Below are positions 1 through 8,826 of a stretch of DNA of 34,532 nt, one piece after another. Source of the stretch: Candidatus Gastranaerophilales bacterium (GTDB taxonomy: Bacteria > Cyanobacteriota > Vampirovibrionia > Gastranaerophilales > Gastranaerophilaceae); the NCBI GenBank assembly GCA_944322865.1, contig CALUQJ010000012.1, positions 1 to 34,532 of the forward strand, given 5' to 3'. Each line of letters opens with the position of its first letter. Within the stretch, counting starts at the first letter, position 1. Under the pieces are notes generated by a model. It made no database searches and was not told the DNA's origin. It saw only the letters and a program-made list of their open reading frames with translations. The position numbers were made by a program, and so were the translations under genes.

Positions 1-10
1 CCATTCCCAT
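1..10 (-). CDS. Possible first codons of a further minus-strand gene
   Basis: On the minus strand an ATG at 8-10 is preceded by an AAAGGG ribosome-binding sequence (bases 17-22) at about seven bases' spacing, and the frame runs off the left edge after three codons. A real gene could start here, but too little is visible to say what it encodes. It lies downstream of the glgP-like gene's terminator, so it would need its own promoter in the pyrimidine-rich stretch 20-140. Confidence 0.25.
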
Positions 11-140
11 AGCGTTTCCCTTTCGTTTCTTTCCTTACTCTTTTTATCGGTTCTTTTTATTCTTTTCTTTAATTTTTGAATAAAAATTCGTTACATTTTT
101 TAACAATTATCTTTTTAAAATAACCGAAAACCGCAGAAAT

Positions 141-177
141 ACAATAAAAAACGCCGGACAGTAAAACTGTCCGGCGT
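141..177 (-). terminator. Intrinsic terminator of the glgP-like gene
   Basis: Bases 151-162 and 166-177 form a perfect 12-base-pair GC-rich stem around an AAA loop. On the minus strand the stem is followed directly by a T-rich run (150 down to 141). It lies 23 bases past the stop codon of the glgP-like gene. This is a textbook Rho-independent terminator. Confidence 0.92.
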
Positions 178-199
178 CCACTCCTCATTTTCGTTTTCA

Positions 200-1891
200 T
201 TATTTTATATTTGAGAAAGTCCATGCATCAAAGGTTGGTGTTTCAGAAATTTTCATTTCTTTTTTAGTTTCGCCTGTAGATGCATCATTATGCGCAATTG
301 GTTTATACAATCTGTTATAGTATTCTATAACCATTCTGTCAGAATTGAAGTATGCTTCAGATGTTCTGATTGCCTGACGCATCAATCTTGCCCACTCTGA
401 TTTATTTTCATAGTAAGTTGGGATTATTTCATTTTCAATGATATTCATCAGGCATTCATGATCTTTCCAGTGGCGTTCTTCCCAAGGCATTTCATCATCA
501 AGACCCGGATATTCAACTGTATAACCGTTAATACCGTGGAAAGTACCTTCAACAGCCCAACCGTCAAGGATTGACAAGTGTAAAGCACCATTTGCGTTTG
601 CAGACATACCGGAAGTTCCTGACGCTTCAAACGGACGTAGAGGTGTATTTAACCAAATATCTGAACCGCGTTTAAGCATGCCTGATAATTGTAATTCATA
701 TCCAGGCAGTACAACAACATTTTTCAAGCTGTGGGAACGGTTGAGAATTTTGTTAAACATTTCTTTGCCCATAACATCATCCGGGTGGAATTTACCTGCA
801 AAAATGATTTGGATTTTATTTGAATCAAGCAGTTTGTTAAGTCTGTCTTTATCCATAAGGATAAGCCAAGCGCGTTTGTAATCTGCAAATCTTCTTGCCC
901 AAGTAATTGTTAATACATCAGGATCAAATCTCTTACCTGCTACGTTGGCAACATATTCAAACAATTCTGCTTTCATTTCACGTTTTACGCGTAACAAGTC
1001 TTCATCGGTTTTAGCTTCTTTAATACGTTTATCCTGCCAGTAATGGAGGTTAACAGCGTTTGTAATTGCTCTTATTGGGCAGCGACCTTCAACCCATTCC
1101 CACATTTTGTTAGAAACAAGACCGTGTAATTGAGATACTGCGTTTGCAAGTCTTGACATTCTCAATGCTGCAACTGTAAGTGAGAAGTTTTCGCCGCCTA
1201 AATTAACTGCTGTTTCTCTTGATGCACCGGCAAAGAAACCGCCTTCAAGTAACGTATCAACCCAGTGAACTTCGTTACCTGCTGCAACAGGAGTGTGAGT
1301 TGTGAATACTGTTCTTTTCTTAACTTCTTCAAGATTGCCGTTATATTGTCTTAACAGTTCAAATGCCGCAGGAAGAGCGTGACCTTCGTTCATATGAATT
1401 ACATCAAAGTTGTAACCCACTTGCTGTAGTACTCTTACACCTGCTATACCGAGAACTGTTTCTTGAGCAATTCTGATTTTTTCATTTCCATCATACAATT
1501 TGTAAGAAATGCTTTTTGCCCAGTCGCTGTTCCCTTCGATATCTGTTGTTAAAAGATAAACAGGGCAAGCGCCGAACAATTCAGGTTCTACTCTGTAAGC
1601 TTTAACTTTTACTTTTTCTCCAAATACATCAACTTCTGTTGTTACACCGATATCGTTCAGGTAATCATAATATTTTCTGATATATGCGACTTCTACCTGA
1701 CCGTCGTGTGCTATACGCTGATCGTAATAACCATAAGACCAGAGCATTGTAACGCCGACCATCGGCATTTGTAAATAACCGGCAGATAACATATGTGAGC
1801 CTGCCAAAAATCCTAATCCTCCTGAATAAGTTTTTAATGACTGATCAAGAGCTATTTCCATTGAAAAGTAAGCTACATTTGGTAATGACAT
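200..1891 (-). CDS. glgP: Alpha-glucan phosphorylase family (GT35) protein lacking the PLP lysine
   Basis: The 563-residue protein matches the short, bacterial/archaeal form of glycogen/maltodextrin phosphorylase: an N-terminal YFSMEIAL..YSGGLGFLAG segment (about 8-31), a GNEVHW region near 205, and the C-terminal RPFEASGTSGM block just before residue 430. It lacks the extra N-terminal domain of many short-form members, so it starts at the catalytic fold. Normal family members release glucose-1-phosphate from alpha-glucans using PLP bound to a lysine in a GTSGMK or GTGNMK motif. Here the codon at that position is TCT, giving Ser430 (I re-read the bases at 602-604). Either the protein is not a classical phosphorylase or it belongs to a PLP-independent branch. 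A GAGAGAAAGG ribosome-binding site precedes the ATG. It is transcribed alone and ends at a strong terminator. Confidence 0.85.
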   Translation of the reverse strand: MSLPNVAYFSMEIALDQSLKTYSGGLGFLAGSHMLSAGYLQMPMVGVTMLWSYGYYDQRIAHDGQVEVAYIRKYYDYLNDIGVTTEVDVFGEKVKVKAYRVEPELFGACPVYLLTTDIEGNSDWAKSISYKLYDGNEKIRIAQETVLGIAGVRVLQQVGYNFDVIHMNEGHALPAAFELLRQYNGNLEEVKKRTVFTTHTPVAAGNEVHWVDTLLEGGFFAGASRETAVNLGGENFSLTVAALRMSRLANAVSQLHGLVSNKMWEWVEGRCPIRAITNAVNLHYWQDKRIKEAKTDEDLLRVKREMKAELFEYVANVAGKRFDPDVLTITWARRFADYKRAWLILMDKDRLNKLLDSNKIQIIFAGKFHPDDVMGKEMFNKILNRSHSLKNVVVLPGYELQLSGMLKRGSDIWLNTPLRPFEASGTSGMSANANGALHLSILDGWAVEGTFHGINGYTVEYPGLDDEMPWEERHWKDHECLMNIIENEIIPTYYENKSEWARLMRQAIRTSEAYFNSDRMVIEYYNRLYKPIAHNDASTGETKKEMKISETPTFDAWTFSNIK

Positions 1892-2130
1892 TTTTTAACC
1901 TTTCTCTCTCTAATAATTACTACGTACACAATTTTTTCAATCACCACAAGGTGTACCATAATATGATAACACAAAAATACGCCAGTCAAACAGTTTTGAT
2001 GTTCAATTTAAAACTAACCCCTGAGAATTAGATATTTAGTGCTATTTTGCCTTTTACAAAACTTCATAAAATTAATAAATGTATTCTTAAATCTAGCCAT
2101 TTGGCTAATATATTGAGTTATAAAATTGAT

Positions 2131-2433
2131 TTAATTCCAGATTACAAGATCATTAACTATTGCATTATAAAAATCTTCATCTATATTTTTCAAATCAATA
2201 ATATCAACTTTAAAAGGCAACATTGAATCTTCAAATTCAATATGAAGTTTGTCAATGATCGTCGAATCTATAATTTCATCGGATTCTAGAGCCAAATCTA
2301 AATCTGCATATTGTTTAGATGTACATTTAGCACGTGAGCCAAAAACATATACTTTGATTTGCGGCGATAGATTTTTATTTAATATGCAAGATATAATATT
2401 TTTGCTATTAGTATCTAAATTAATACTGTTCAT
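2131..2433 (-). CDS. mntA: MntA-type nucleotidyltransferase antitoxin
   Basis: A 100-residue minimal nucleotidyltransferase. The family signature GSX10DXD is complete: Gly32-Ser33, then Asp44-x-Asp46. In characterised pairs MntA adds AMP residues to a tyrosine of the HEPN toxin HepT and so silences it. It overlaps the end of the upstream hepT gene by 14 bases, so the two are translated together from the hepT promoter. Assignment as an antitoxin rests on the motif plus the partner; a stand-alone function is unlikely. Confidence 0.88.
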   Translation of the reverse strand: MNSINLDTNSKNIISCILNKNLSPQIKVYVFGSRAKCTSKQYADLDLALESDEIIDSTIIDKLHIEFEDSMLPFKVDIIDLKNIDEDFYNAIVNDLVIWN

Positions 2434-2824
2434 TTATTTTTCCAAGCAAGTATTCAACTTCATTACAGAATTGTTCTATTATATCCAATACTTGTTTAGC
2501 CTTTTCTATATTATAAGTATGTGATGTAATATTTCTACGTTGTCTGTATATAGCCCAATCTGATAAATTTCCGAGCAGGATGCCTTTTTCATTAGCCGTT
2601 CTTATCAAATCATTAAACGTCAATTTATCAACATCATCCGCTACAGGAAGATTTAATTCAAGATATCGTTGAATATATTTTACAGCCAGAGCGTATGTAT
2701 ATTCAAATCTTTGTATAACGGAATCCCGTACAAAATCATTAGCCGAGTCTTTATTGTATTCGTTCCAGGCTAAATTTAAACTATTTAATGATAATTCTAA
2801 ACTTTTTGTCGAAAAATTTTCCAT
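2420..2824 (-). CDS. hepT: HepT-type HEPN RNase toxin (HI0074 family)
   Basis: A 134-residue all-helical protein of the 'nucleotidyltransferase substrate-binding' HI0074 family. It contains the HEPN catalytic motif RX4HXY: Arg97, His102, Tyr104. Arg and His are expected to cleave RNA, and Tyr104 is the residue that MntA AMPylates in the Shewanella system. All three are intact, so the toxin looks functional. It comes first in the operon, upstream of mntA with a 14-base overlap. There is no Shine-Dalgarno; a consensus promoter ends only six bases before the ATG, so the mRNA is probably leaderless. Confidence 0.88.
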   Translation of the reverse strand: MENFSTKSLELSLNSLNLAWNEYNKDSANDFVRDSVIQRFEYTYALAVKYIQRYLELNLPVADDVDKLTFNDLIRTANEKGILLGNLSDWAIYRQRRNITSHTYNIEKAKQVLDIIEQFCNEVEYLLGKINEQY

Positions 2825-2830
2825 AAAGTC

Positions 2831-2859
2831 ATTATAGAGAACTTTTTACAATGTGTCAA
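2831..2859 (-). promoter_or_regulatory. Consensus sigma-70 promoter of hepT-mntA
   Basis: On the minus strand TTGACA (2854-2859), a 17-base spacer and TATAAT (2831-2836) match both consensus hexamers exactly. Six bases separate the -10 box from the hepT ATG, so transcription should start at or next to the start codon. The -35 box overlaps the stop region of the upstream PLP lyase gene. Confidence 0.85.
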
Positions 2860-4091
2860 TTAGCAAATTTTTCCAGAAATTTTTTAAGAGCGATTTTAAC
2901 GTGTGCATAATTCAATCCACCCTGCATATAAGCAACATAAGGAGCACGCATAGGACCGTCGGCTGAAAGTTCTATTGTAGAGCCTTCAATGAATGTTCCG
3001 CCAGCCATAATAACCTTGTCCTCATACCCCGGAATGTATTCTGGTATTGGGGTTACATAGCCGTTAACCGGGGAAAATGACTGAATGGTTCTGCAAAATT
3101 CTTCCAGTGGTTCGGGAGCGTTAAATATAATATTCTGAATTATATCAGTGCGCTTTTCATTGAATTTAGGGTAAGAATCGTAACCAATTTCATCAAAAAT
3201 TTTTGCTGCAAGTATAGCGCCTTTTACTGCATCACAGACAACCGAAGGCGCCATAAACAATCCCTGAAACATTAATCTGTGCTGGTTAAACATTGCGCCG
3301 CCTTCACATCCGATCCCCGGAGCGGTTAAACGATTTGCACTACGGTCAACTAATCTTGCTTTTCCTGCAATATAGCCGCCAGCCTCAACAATTCCTCCTC
3401 CCGGATTTTTGATGAGTGAGCCGGCGATTAGATCAGCGCCAACTTCCAACGGTTCACAGGTTTCAACAAATTCTCCGTAACAATTATCTACAAAACATAT
3501 ACAATTCGGATTTTTAGATTTTACAATGCGGCAAATTTTGCCTATGGTTTCCATTGGAAGAGATTTTCTTGTTGAATAACCTTTGGAGCGCTGAATTAAA
3601 ACCATTGTAGTCTTATCATCAACTGCGTTTTGTATTCCGTCAAAGTCAACATCATTATTCTTTAGCGGAACTTCTTCGTAAATAATTCCGTGGGCAATAA
3701 GAGAATCCGCTTTTGTTTCTTCATCTCCGAGAGTTCCGATAACTTCCTGCATTGTGTCATAAGGCGAGCCGACAACTGATATAAGTTTATCTCCCGGTCT
3801 TAAGTTGCCGAAGAGGCAGCAGGCAAGTGTATGTGTGCCTGATGCAAAATGTATTCTGACAAGTGCTTTTTCAGCCTTGAACACATCTGCAAATACTTTA
3901 TCTAAAACCTCACGCCCCATATCGTCATGACCGTAGCCCGATACTGTGTAAAAATGTTCCGGTGCAACGCGGTTTTCTATAAAGGCATTAAGAACTTTTT
4001 CCTGATTATAGTCCCTTATATCTTCTATTTTTTCAAAAATTTCGTGTAAATCTTTTTCTGCTTTTTTTATAATTTCTAAACTGTTTTTCAT
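2856..4091 (-). CDS. Methionine gamma-lyase / aluminium-resistance family PLP enzyme
   Basis: A 411-residue fold-type I PLP enzyme of the family often labelled 'methionine gamma-lyase family' or 'aluminium resistance protein'. Visible landmarks are the glycine-rich cofactor region following IHFASGTH, the FVDNCYGEF segment holding the PLP-contacting Asp, and GSLIKNPGGG, whose lysine should form the Schiff base. Members probably cleave C-S bonds of sulfur amino acids, but the true substrate is not established. I start at ATG 4089-4091: a longer TTG start at 4112 would lie inside the promoter spacer. There is no Shine-Dalgarno, consistent with a leaderless mRNA. Confidence 0.85.
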   Translation of the reverse strand: MKNSLEIIKKAEKDLHEIFEKIEDIRDYNQEKVLNAFIENRVAPEHFYTVSGYGHDDMGREVLDKVFADVFKAEKALVRIHFASGTHTLACCLFGNLRPGDKLISVVGSPYDTMQEVIGTLGDEETKADSLIAHGIIYEEVPLKNNDVDFDGIQNAVDDKTTMVLIQRSKGYSTRKSLPMETIGKICRIVKSKNPNCICFVDNCYGEFVETCEPLEVGADLIAGSLIKNPGGGIVEAGGYIAGKARLVDRSANRLTAPGIGCEGGAMFNQHRLMFQGLFMAPSVVCDAVKGAILAAKIFDEIGYDSYPKFNEKRTDIIQNIIFNAPEPLEEFCRTIQSFSPVNGYVTPIPEYIPGYEDKVIMAGGTFIEGSTIELSADGPMRAPYVAYMQGGLNYAHVKIALKKFLEKFAN

Positions 4092-4100
4092 AATAACTTT

Positions 4101-4129
4101 ATAATATTGCAAGCAAATTTAATCGTCAA
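4101..4129 (-). promoter_or_regulatory. Sigma-70 promoter of the PLP lyase gene
   Basis: Minus strand: TTGACG (4124-4129), 17-base spacer, TATTAT (4101-4106), then nine bases to the ATG. The predicted transcript start lies about three bases before the start codon. Confidence 0.75.
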
Positions 4130-4172
4130 TCCGGTCCGACTGAATAATAAGAAAATTTTTGATCTACCGGTT

Positions 4173-4178
4173 TATAAT
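4173..4178 (+). promoter_or_regulatory. -10 box of the VWA gene
   Basis: A perfect TATAAT lies nine bases before the ATG of the VWA gene, the same spacing seen at the divergent PLP lyase gene and at trkA. I see no convincing -35 hexamer at 16-18 bases, so this call is weaker. Confidence 0.5.
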
Positions 4179-4187
4179 CCGATTATC

Positions 4188-4898
4188 ATGAAAAGAGTTT
4201 TGTTAATATTATTATGTCTGGTGTTACCTTGTCTTGCAGATAATTACAATGTCCACTCAAACGGAGCAGGAAATATTAAAACAGAGCAAGATGAAAAAAT
4301 ACTGTTTATTCTGGATTTTTCCAACAGTATGACAGAATATTTAGACGGACGTTCAAAATTAGATATGATGCTTGCGACAATGCGTGAGATTATACCCAAA
4401 ATTCCTAAAAATACAGCAATGGGATTAAGAGTCTACGGTCATAAAATGGGATTTACTGCATTTGATGCATGCCGCGCAACATCACTTGTTTCTCCTATTG
4501 CGCAAAACAGCGCCGGAAATATTTTATACTCTCTTTCTGATATAAAACCTAAAGGTATGACGCCTATAACTTATTCTTTAAAACAGGCGGTAAAAAATGA
4601 TTTTCTAGGTTTCAGCGGCAAAAAACACATTATTCTTTTGACAGATGGCGGGGAAAACTGTGACGAGAGCCCCTGTACTTATGCAATGGAACTTATTAAA
4701 GTCCGCAAAGATATTAAAATTGATGTTATAGCATTCAACATAAAGGATGAGGACGATCTTGCGCAGCTGGAGTGCGCCTCCCTTGTTACCAGCGGAAAAT
4801 TCTATACCGCAAACACTGCCGCTGAACTTATCAACAGTCTTAACAACAGTTTAAATATTAAAAAAGATGTTGAAGCCAAAATATTCTTTAATGACTAA
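4188..4898 (+). CDS. Secreted von Willebrand factor A (VWA) domain protein
   Basis: The 236-residue protein begins with a Sec signal peptide (MKRVLLILL..., hydrophobic to about residue 17, likely cleavage after CLA) and continues as a VWA domain. The metal-ion-dependent adhesion site is intact: DxSxS at Asp43-Ser45-Ser47, a threonine in KGMTPIT, and an aspartate in LLTDGG. Two cysteine pairs may form disulfides outside the cytoplasm. Such proteins bind ligands or partners through the metal; no enzyme activity is expected. The ATG at 4188 is chosen because it opens the signal peptide; 27 upstream codons are open but would destroy it. The gene faces trkH tail to tail with 17 bases between. Confidence 0.8.
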   Translation: MKRVLLILLCLVLPCLADNYNVHSNGAGNIKTEQDEKILFILDFSNSMTEYLDGRSKLDMMLATMREIIPKIPKNTAMGLRVYGHKMGFTAFDACRATSLVSPIAQNSAGNILYSLSDIKPKGMTPITYSLKQAVKNDFLGFSGKKHIILLTDGGENCDESPCTYAMELIKVRKDIKIDVIAFNIKDEDDLAQLECASLVTSGKFYTANTAAELINSLNNSLNIKKDVEAKIFFND

Positions 4899-4915
4899 AA
4901 TCCAGAAGACATCCG

Positions 4916-6382
4916 CTACTTTTTAATACTCCAAAAATCTTTTTGGAAAAATACAAGGAACGGAATAATCTCAAGACGCCCAACAAGCATCCACACAGTC
5001 ATAACAGCTTTTGAAATACTATGCAGACTGCTGAACGATCCCATAGGACCTGTGATAACACCAAATCCCGGACCTATATTACCTAGAGCCGTAATAGAAC
5101 CGGACAAGCCTATAACAACATCTTTTTCCACGATAGTTATCATCAATGCTCCAATGGCAAAAATTATAAAATAAAAATATATGAAAACAAATATCTGACG
5201 GACAACCTCCGCAGGTACAACGCAGTTGTCTATTTTGATATTTATAACAGCATTCGGGTGTAAGATTCTTAACAGTTCTGCTTTTAAGGATTTAAACACA
5301 AGTATCCAGCGTGTCATTTTGATACCGCCGCCGGCAGAACTAGAACACGATCCCATAAACATAACCATAAATAAAAGCACTTGTGCGGTAAAATCCCATT
5401 GAGCAAAGTCTTTGCTTGCATTACCGGTTGATGTTGTAATAGTTATAACCTGATAAAATCCTGAGGTTATAGCCTCAAACAGAGAATATTTATCATTTAA
5501 AAACAATACTCCAGCTATGGCAAGAGAAAACAGACAAACCATTGTCAGATAAACTTTAAATTCTTCATTTTTAAACAACAGCAGCGGATTTCGTTTTACT
5601 ACAACTCTGTATTGCAGAATAAAGCTTGCGCCTGCCCAGAACATAAAAAATATGATTATCCAGTTAATCAAATTGGAATGATACCCCATAATGCTTTGCG
5701 GATTAGGTGAGAAACCGCCTGCCGCAAGTGTGGAAAAAGAATTGCAAACCGCATCAAACAAAGGCATTCCTGCCATTTTTAAAAGAACAATCTCCAGAAT
5801 TGTCATTGCACCGTAGATTTTCCAAAGTGCAGATGCGGTATTTCTTATTCTTGGTGTAATTTTATCTTCTGTAGGTCCCGGGGCTTCCGCAAAAAACATC
5901 TGGCGCCCCGCAACTGCAAATTGCGGCAGAATTGCAATAAATAATACTATAATTCCCAAACCACCCAGCCATTGGGTTAAAGAACGCCAGAAAAAGAAAG
6001 CTTTTTCATAATTATAATGTGTAAGAATAGTTGCGCCTGTTGTAGTTATACCTGAAACCGCTTCAAACAGACTGTCCAGAAAATTAAGTCCGTAGAACAT
6101 ATAAGGTATAGCAGAAAGTATCCCGAATAGTACCCAGGAAACAGCTACAACAAAAAGAGCTTCAGATTTTTTTATATCATTAATATTTTCAACTTGCGAT
6201 GCATCCGGAACAAATTTTCTTAAAGAATACCCGCCGATAATTCCTATAAGTGCAGAAGTTAAAAATGGCAGAATACTGTGTGTTTCGTGATAATATAACC
6301 CTACAGGAACAGGCGCTAACACCACTATTCCTATATAAATCATTATTAAACCTATTGCATTTGCCAGATAGTTTAAACGCAT
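4916..6382 (-). CDS. trkH: Potassium uptake channel subunit TrkH/KtrB family
   Basis: A 488-residue integral membrane protein with four pore-loop filter segments typical of the Trk/Ktr/HKT superfamily: SGITTTGAT, STLAAGGFS, TTSTGNAS and ALGNIGPG. The full length and hydrophobic pattern fit TrkH. It moves K+ (or Na+-coupled K+) across the inner membrane under control of a TrkA ring. Its ATG follows the trkA stop codon with no gap (TAG then ATG), so translation is almost certainly coupled. Confidence 0.94.
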   Translation of the reverse strand: MRLNYLANAIGLIMIYIGIVVLAPVPVGLYYHETHSILPFLTSALIGIIGGYSLRKFVPDASQVENINDIKKSEALFVVAVSWVLFGILSAIPYMFYGLNFLDSLFEAVSGITTTGATILTHYNYEKAFFFWRSLTQWLGGLGIIVLFIAILPQFAVAGRQMFFAEAPGPTEDKITPRIRNTASALWKIYGAMTILEIVLLKMAGMPLFDAVCNSFSTLAAGGFSPNPQSIMGYHSNLINWIIIFFMFWAGASFILQYRVVVKRNPLLLFKNEEFKVYLTMVCLFSLAIAGVLFLNDKYSLFEAITSGFYQVITITTSTGNASKDFAQWDFTAQVLLFMVMFMGSCSSSAGGGIKMTRWILVFKSLKAELLRILHPNAVINIKIDNCVVPAEVVRQIFVFIYFYFIIFAIGALMITIVEKDVVIGLSGSITALGNIGPGFGVITGPMGSFSSLHSISKAVMTVWMLVGRLEIIPFLVFFQKDFWSIKK

Positions 6383-7720
6383 CTACTTAACCTTAAAAAA
6401 TCCTTTAATTTCATTAGCATTTACAGCCGTTGTAAAAATTATCAGGGTGTCATTCGTGTTTAATTCAGTATTTCCCTGTGGAATAATAACCTGATTTTTG
6501 CGTTGAATAACTCCGATAATCGCATGCTGCGGAAGACGTAAATCCATAATCTTTCTTTTATCAAATTCAGGAAGAACATTTATTTCCAATACTTCACCCT
6601 GTCCCTGTTCAACGGTTGCCAGAATATCGACATCATTTTCTGCCAGATCATTTTTAACCTCATTTATTGCAGAGTTTTTCGGTGAAATGGCAATATCAAT
6701 GCCGACTTTTTCAAATAACGGTATATTTAATACTTTTGAAACCCTTGCGATTACTCTTTTTACCCCGAGCTGCTTTGCAAGGAGAGAACAGAGCAAGTTT
6801 TTTTCATCGTTATTAGTTACGCTGATTACAACATCACTGCTTCCTATTTCTTCTTCATCAAGAAGTTTCAGGTTTGTTCCGTCCCCGTTAATAACGAGCG
6901 TATTATTAAGCTGTTCACACAAAAACTGACAGCGTTCGTAATCTCTTTCGATAATTTTTGTTCTTATTTTCAGAGCTTCCAAATTTTTAGCGAGCATAAG
7001 TCCTACAGTGCCGCCGCCGATGATAGCAGCGGATTTAACGTACTCTTTTTCGTGAAAAAATGTACCCGCTAAGATATCAAGTGAATGCGGAGTGCCCATA
7101 AAAATCAATTTGTCATCTTCTTGCAAAACCGTTTCGCCGTTCGGAATAAAAAGTTCGCTGTTTCTCGTAATCCCGACTATTAATGTCCCGTTTGTAAAAC
7201 CGCAGTCACGAACCTTTTTGTTAACAATGGAATGTCCTGAGCCGACTTTATATTCCAGAAGTCTTGCGCGTCCGTCAGCAAAATTTTCCACATCCAGCGC
7301 ATGCGCAACTGTTACAATTCTGAATATCTCCTGTGTCAACAATTCTTCCGGCCAAATAATGTAATCAATAAAAAAGTCACCTGAGGAATCGTTTCTTTCA
7401 AAATTTAAGGTATTTTTGTATTCTTCTTTTGTTACAAAACAGATAGTTTTAACATGCCCGACACGTTTTGCCGAAAGGCAGGCAACAATATTTGCTTCGT
7501 CAATACTTGTGCAGGCAATAAAAATATCAGAATTTTCAATATCTGCACTTTTTATAACGTTTATATCAGACGCATTTCCCTGAATAAAACTTATGTCAAG
7601 CTGGTTAAATTCCGCTGTCCGGTTTTCTTCTTTATCAATAATGGTTATGTCATGGTCTTCGAAAAATTCTGTTGCCAGCAGGCAGCCTATTTCTGTTGCA
7701 CCGTAAATTACAATTTTCAT
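6383..7720 (-). CDS. trkA: Trk potassium uptake regulatory subunit TrkA
   Basis: A 445-residue cytoplasmic protein made of two tandem halves, each with a Rossmann nucleotide-binding (TrkA_N) domain followed by a TrkA_C domain. The first begins MKIVIYGATEIG; the second starts near residue 232 with AAIIGGGTVG. The length fits E. coli-type TrkA rather than the single-unit KtrA. It gates TrkH according to NAD(H)/ATP. It is the first gene of the trkA-trkH operon. The ATG has no Shine-Dalgarno and sits nine bases after a -10 box. Confidence 0.94.
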   Translation of the reverse strand: MKIVIYGATEIGCLLATEFFEDHDITIIDKEENRTAEFNQLDISFIQGNASDINVIKSADIENSDIFIACTSIDEANIVACLSAKRVGHVKTICFVTKEEYKNTLNFERNDSSGDFFIDYIIWPEELLTQEIFRIVTVAHALDVENFADGRARLLEYKVGSGHSIVNKKVRDCGFTNGTLIVGITRNSELFIPNGETVLQEDDKLIFMGTPHSLDILAGTFFHEKEYVKSAAIIGGGTVGLMLAKNLEALKIRTKIIERDYERCQFLCEQLNNTLVINGDGTNLKLLDEEEIGSSDVVISVTNNDEKNLLCSLLAKQLGVKRVIARVSKVLNIPLFEKVGIDIAISPKNSAINEVKNDLAENDVDILATVEQGQGEVLEINVLPEFDKRKIMDLRLPQHAIIGVIQRKNQVIIPQGNTELNTNDTLIIFTTAVNANEIKGFFKVK

Positions 7721-7729
7721 AATGAGTGA

Positions 7730-7758
7730 ATATTAAATCAAAGATAAAATTTTTACAA
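7730..7758 (-). promoter_or_regulatory. Sigma-70 promoter of trkA-trkH
   Basis: Minus strand: TTGTAA (7753-7758), 17-base spacer, TAATAT (7730-7735), nine bases to the trkA ATG. A leader of only about three bases is predicted. The promoter fills most of the gap to the divergent gene at 7798. Confidence 0.65.
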
Positions 7759-7797
7759 GTTCAGGCAATTTTTCAGCTTTACACGTTTTACAAAAAT

Positions 7798-8826
7798 ATG
7801 CTCGGAAAAATAACCTCACTTGCTCATAAATACGAAAAATGCCCTCTGTCACGGCTTAAAAGGGTATTTCAGGCTGATATAAATTATCAAACATATGATG
7901 AATTTGTACCTCCGGTAAAAAATCAAATAATCGGTAATCTGCCTTCTGAAATGATTGACTATATCGTAAAAAATTTTCCGGAGCAAAAAGGCGAATTAAT
8001 AAAAAAATTTCAGAAAGGACTTGCTTTAACAGCAATGTTTACCCGCGCAAACTGGCGCAAAATGCAAAGAGAAGGGAAAATAATTCAGGGACTGGACAGA
8101 CTTGCTGAAAATGAGAAACATACACTGTTAACCCAGATGCGTAATGTTCTTTTTTCTAATATACATGAAATTTTACCCAAAAATTCCGCAGTGCAATTTG
8201 AATTGCTCGGAAACGGAGCAATGGGGCATGCATTTAAACTATCAATAAAAGATGCGTCCGGCAAACGCCTCATGCCGGATGCCGCAATGAAAATATACCA
8301 TGATGTACAAAATGACATTGCAGCTGAAATGCATGGGAATTATGCAGAAGCAAATATATCAACATTTTTGAAACGCGCACTCGGACATAAAATGGAAAAA
8401 TCGCAGTTTGCCGCGCACTATATGTCTGATTTAAAAAGCGGGTATACATTGAGTGAATTTATACACCATGATGGTGAATATACCTATGATTTTGTGGATT
8501 ACTCAAAAAAATTCGGGGTAAACAGTCTGGATGCCGTTAAGAATTTTATTAACGGTAAAATTTTTGATATGGGCGGATTTAAAAAGCAATGGAATTTCTG
8601 CTCTGATAAAGTCACGATGAGGTATTACAAAAAACTTGTAAACAATCCTCAAATTACGGATAAACTACTTGAAAGATATCAAGCACTGGCAGATAATCCC
8701 AAAACTCCGCATCAGACGAAAATTCAAGACGCAATCGATCTTTTTCAAATCAGCCGGCTTAATAAACGAAATTATATTCAGGAATATATGGATTTGTGGA
8801 AAAAAATACTAACTGATTCTGAGTAA
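7798..8826 (+). CDS. Unknown protein with protein-kinase-like motifs
   Basis: I do not recognise a named family. The 342-residue soluble protein has a helical N-terminal part (about 1-130) and then a pattern that resembles a kinase N-lobe: a glycine-rich loop (GNGAMGHAFK, about 138-147), AMKIY with candidate ATP lysine Lys165, a Glu at 185 where helix C would lie, and a hinge-like HYMSDLKSG. A DMGG at 257-260 could stand for DFG, with Asn249 before it. No HRD-type catalytic loop is clear, so it may be an atypical kinase, a pseudokinase or chance. An upstream GTG (7726) is rejected because it would leave only five bases between divergent genes. It overlaps yggT tail to tail by 18 bases. Confidence 0.65.
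   Translation: MLGKITSLAHKYEKCPLSRLKRVFQADINYQTYDEFVPPVKNQIIGNLPSEMIDYIVKNFPEQKGELIKKFQKGLALTAMFTRANWRKMQREGKIIQGLDRLAENEKHTLLTQMRNVLFSNIHEILPKNSAVQFELLGNGAMGHAFKLSIKDASGKRLMPDAAMKIYHDVQNDIAAEMHGNYAEANISTFLKRALGHKMEKSQFAAHYMSDLKSGYTLSEFIHHDGEYTYDFVDYSKKFGVNSLDAVKNFINGKIFDMGGFKKQWNFCSDKVTMRYYKKLVNNPQITDKLLERYQALADNPKTPHQTKIQDAIDLFQISRLNKRNYIQEYMDLWKKILTDSE

Noticed and set aside
4092-4112. Longer TTG start for the PLP lyase gene
   Set aside because: The TTG lies within the spacer of the gene's sigma-70 promoter, so it would not be on the transcript.
7726-7797. GTG start 24 codons upstream for the kinase-like gene
   Set aside because: It would leave five bases to the divergent trkA start and cover the trkA promoter; ATG 7798 is more likely.
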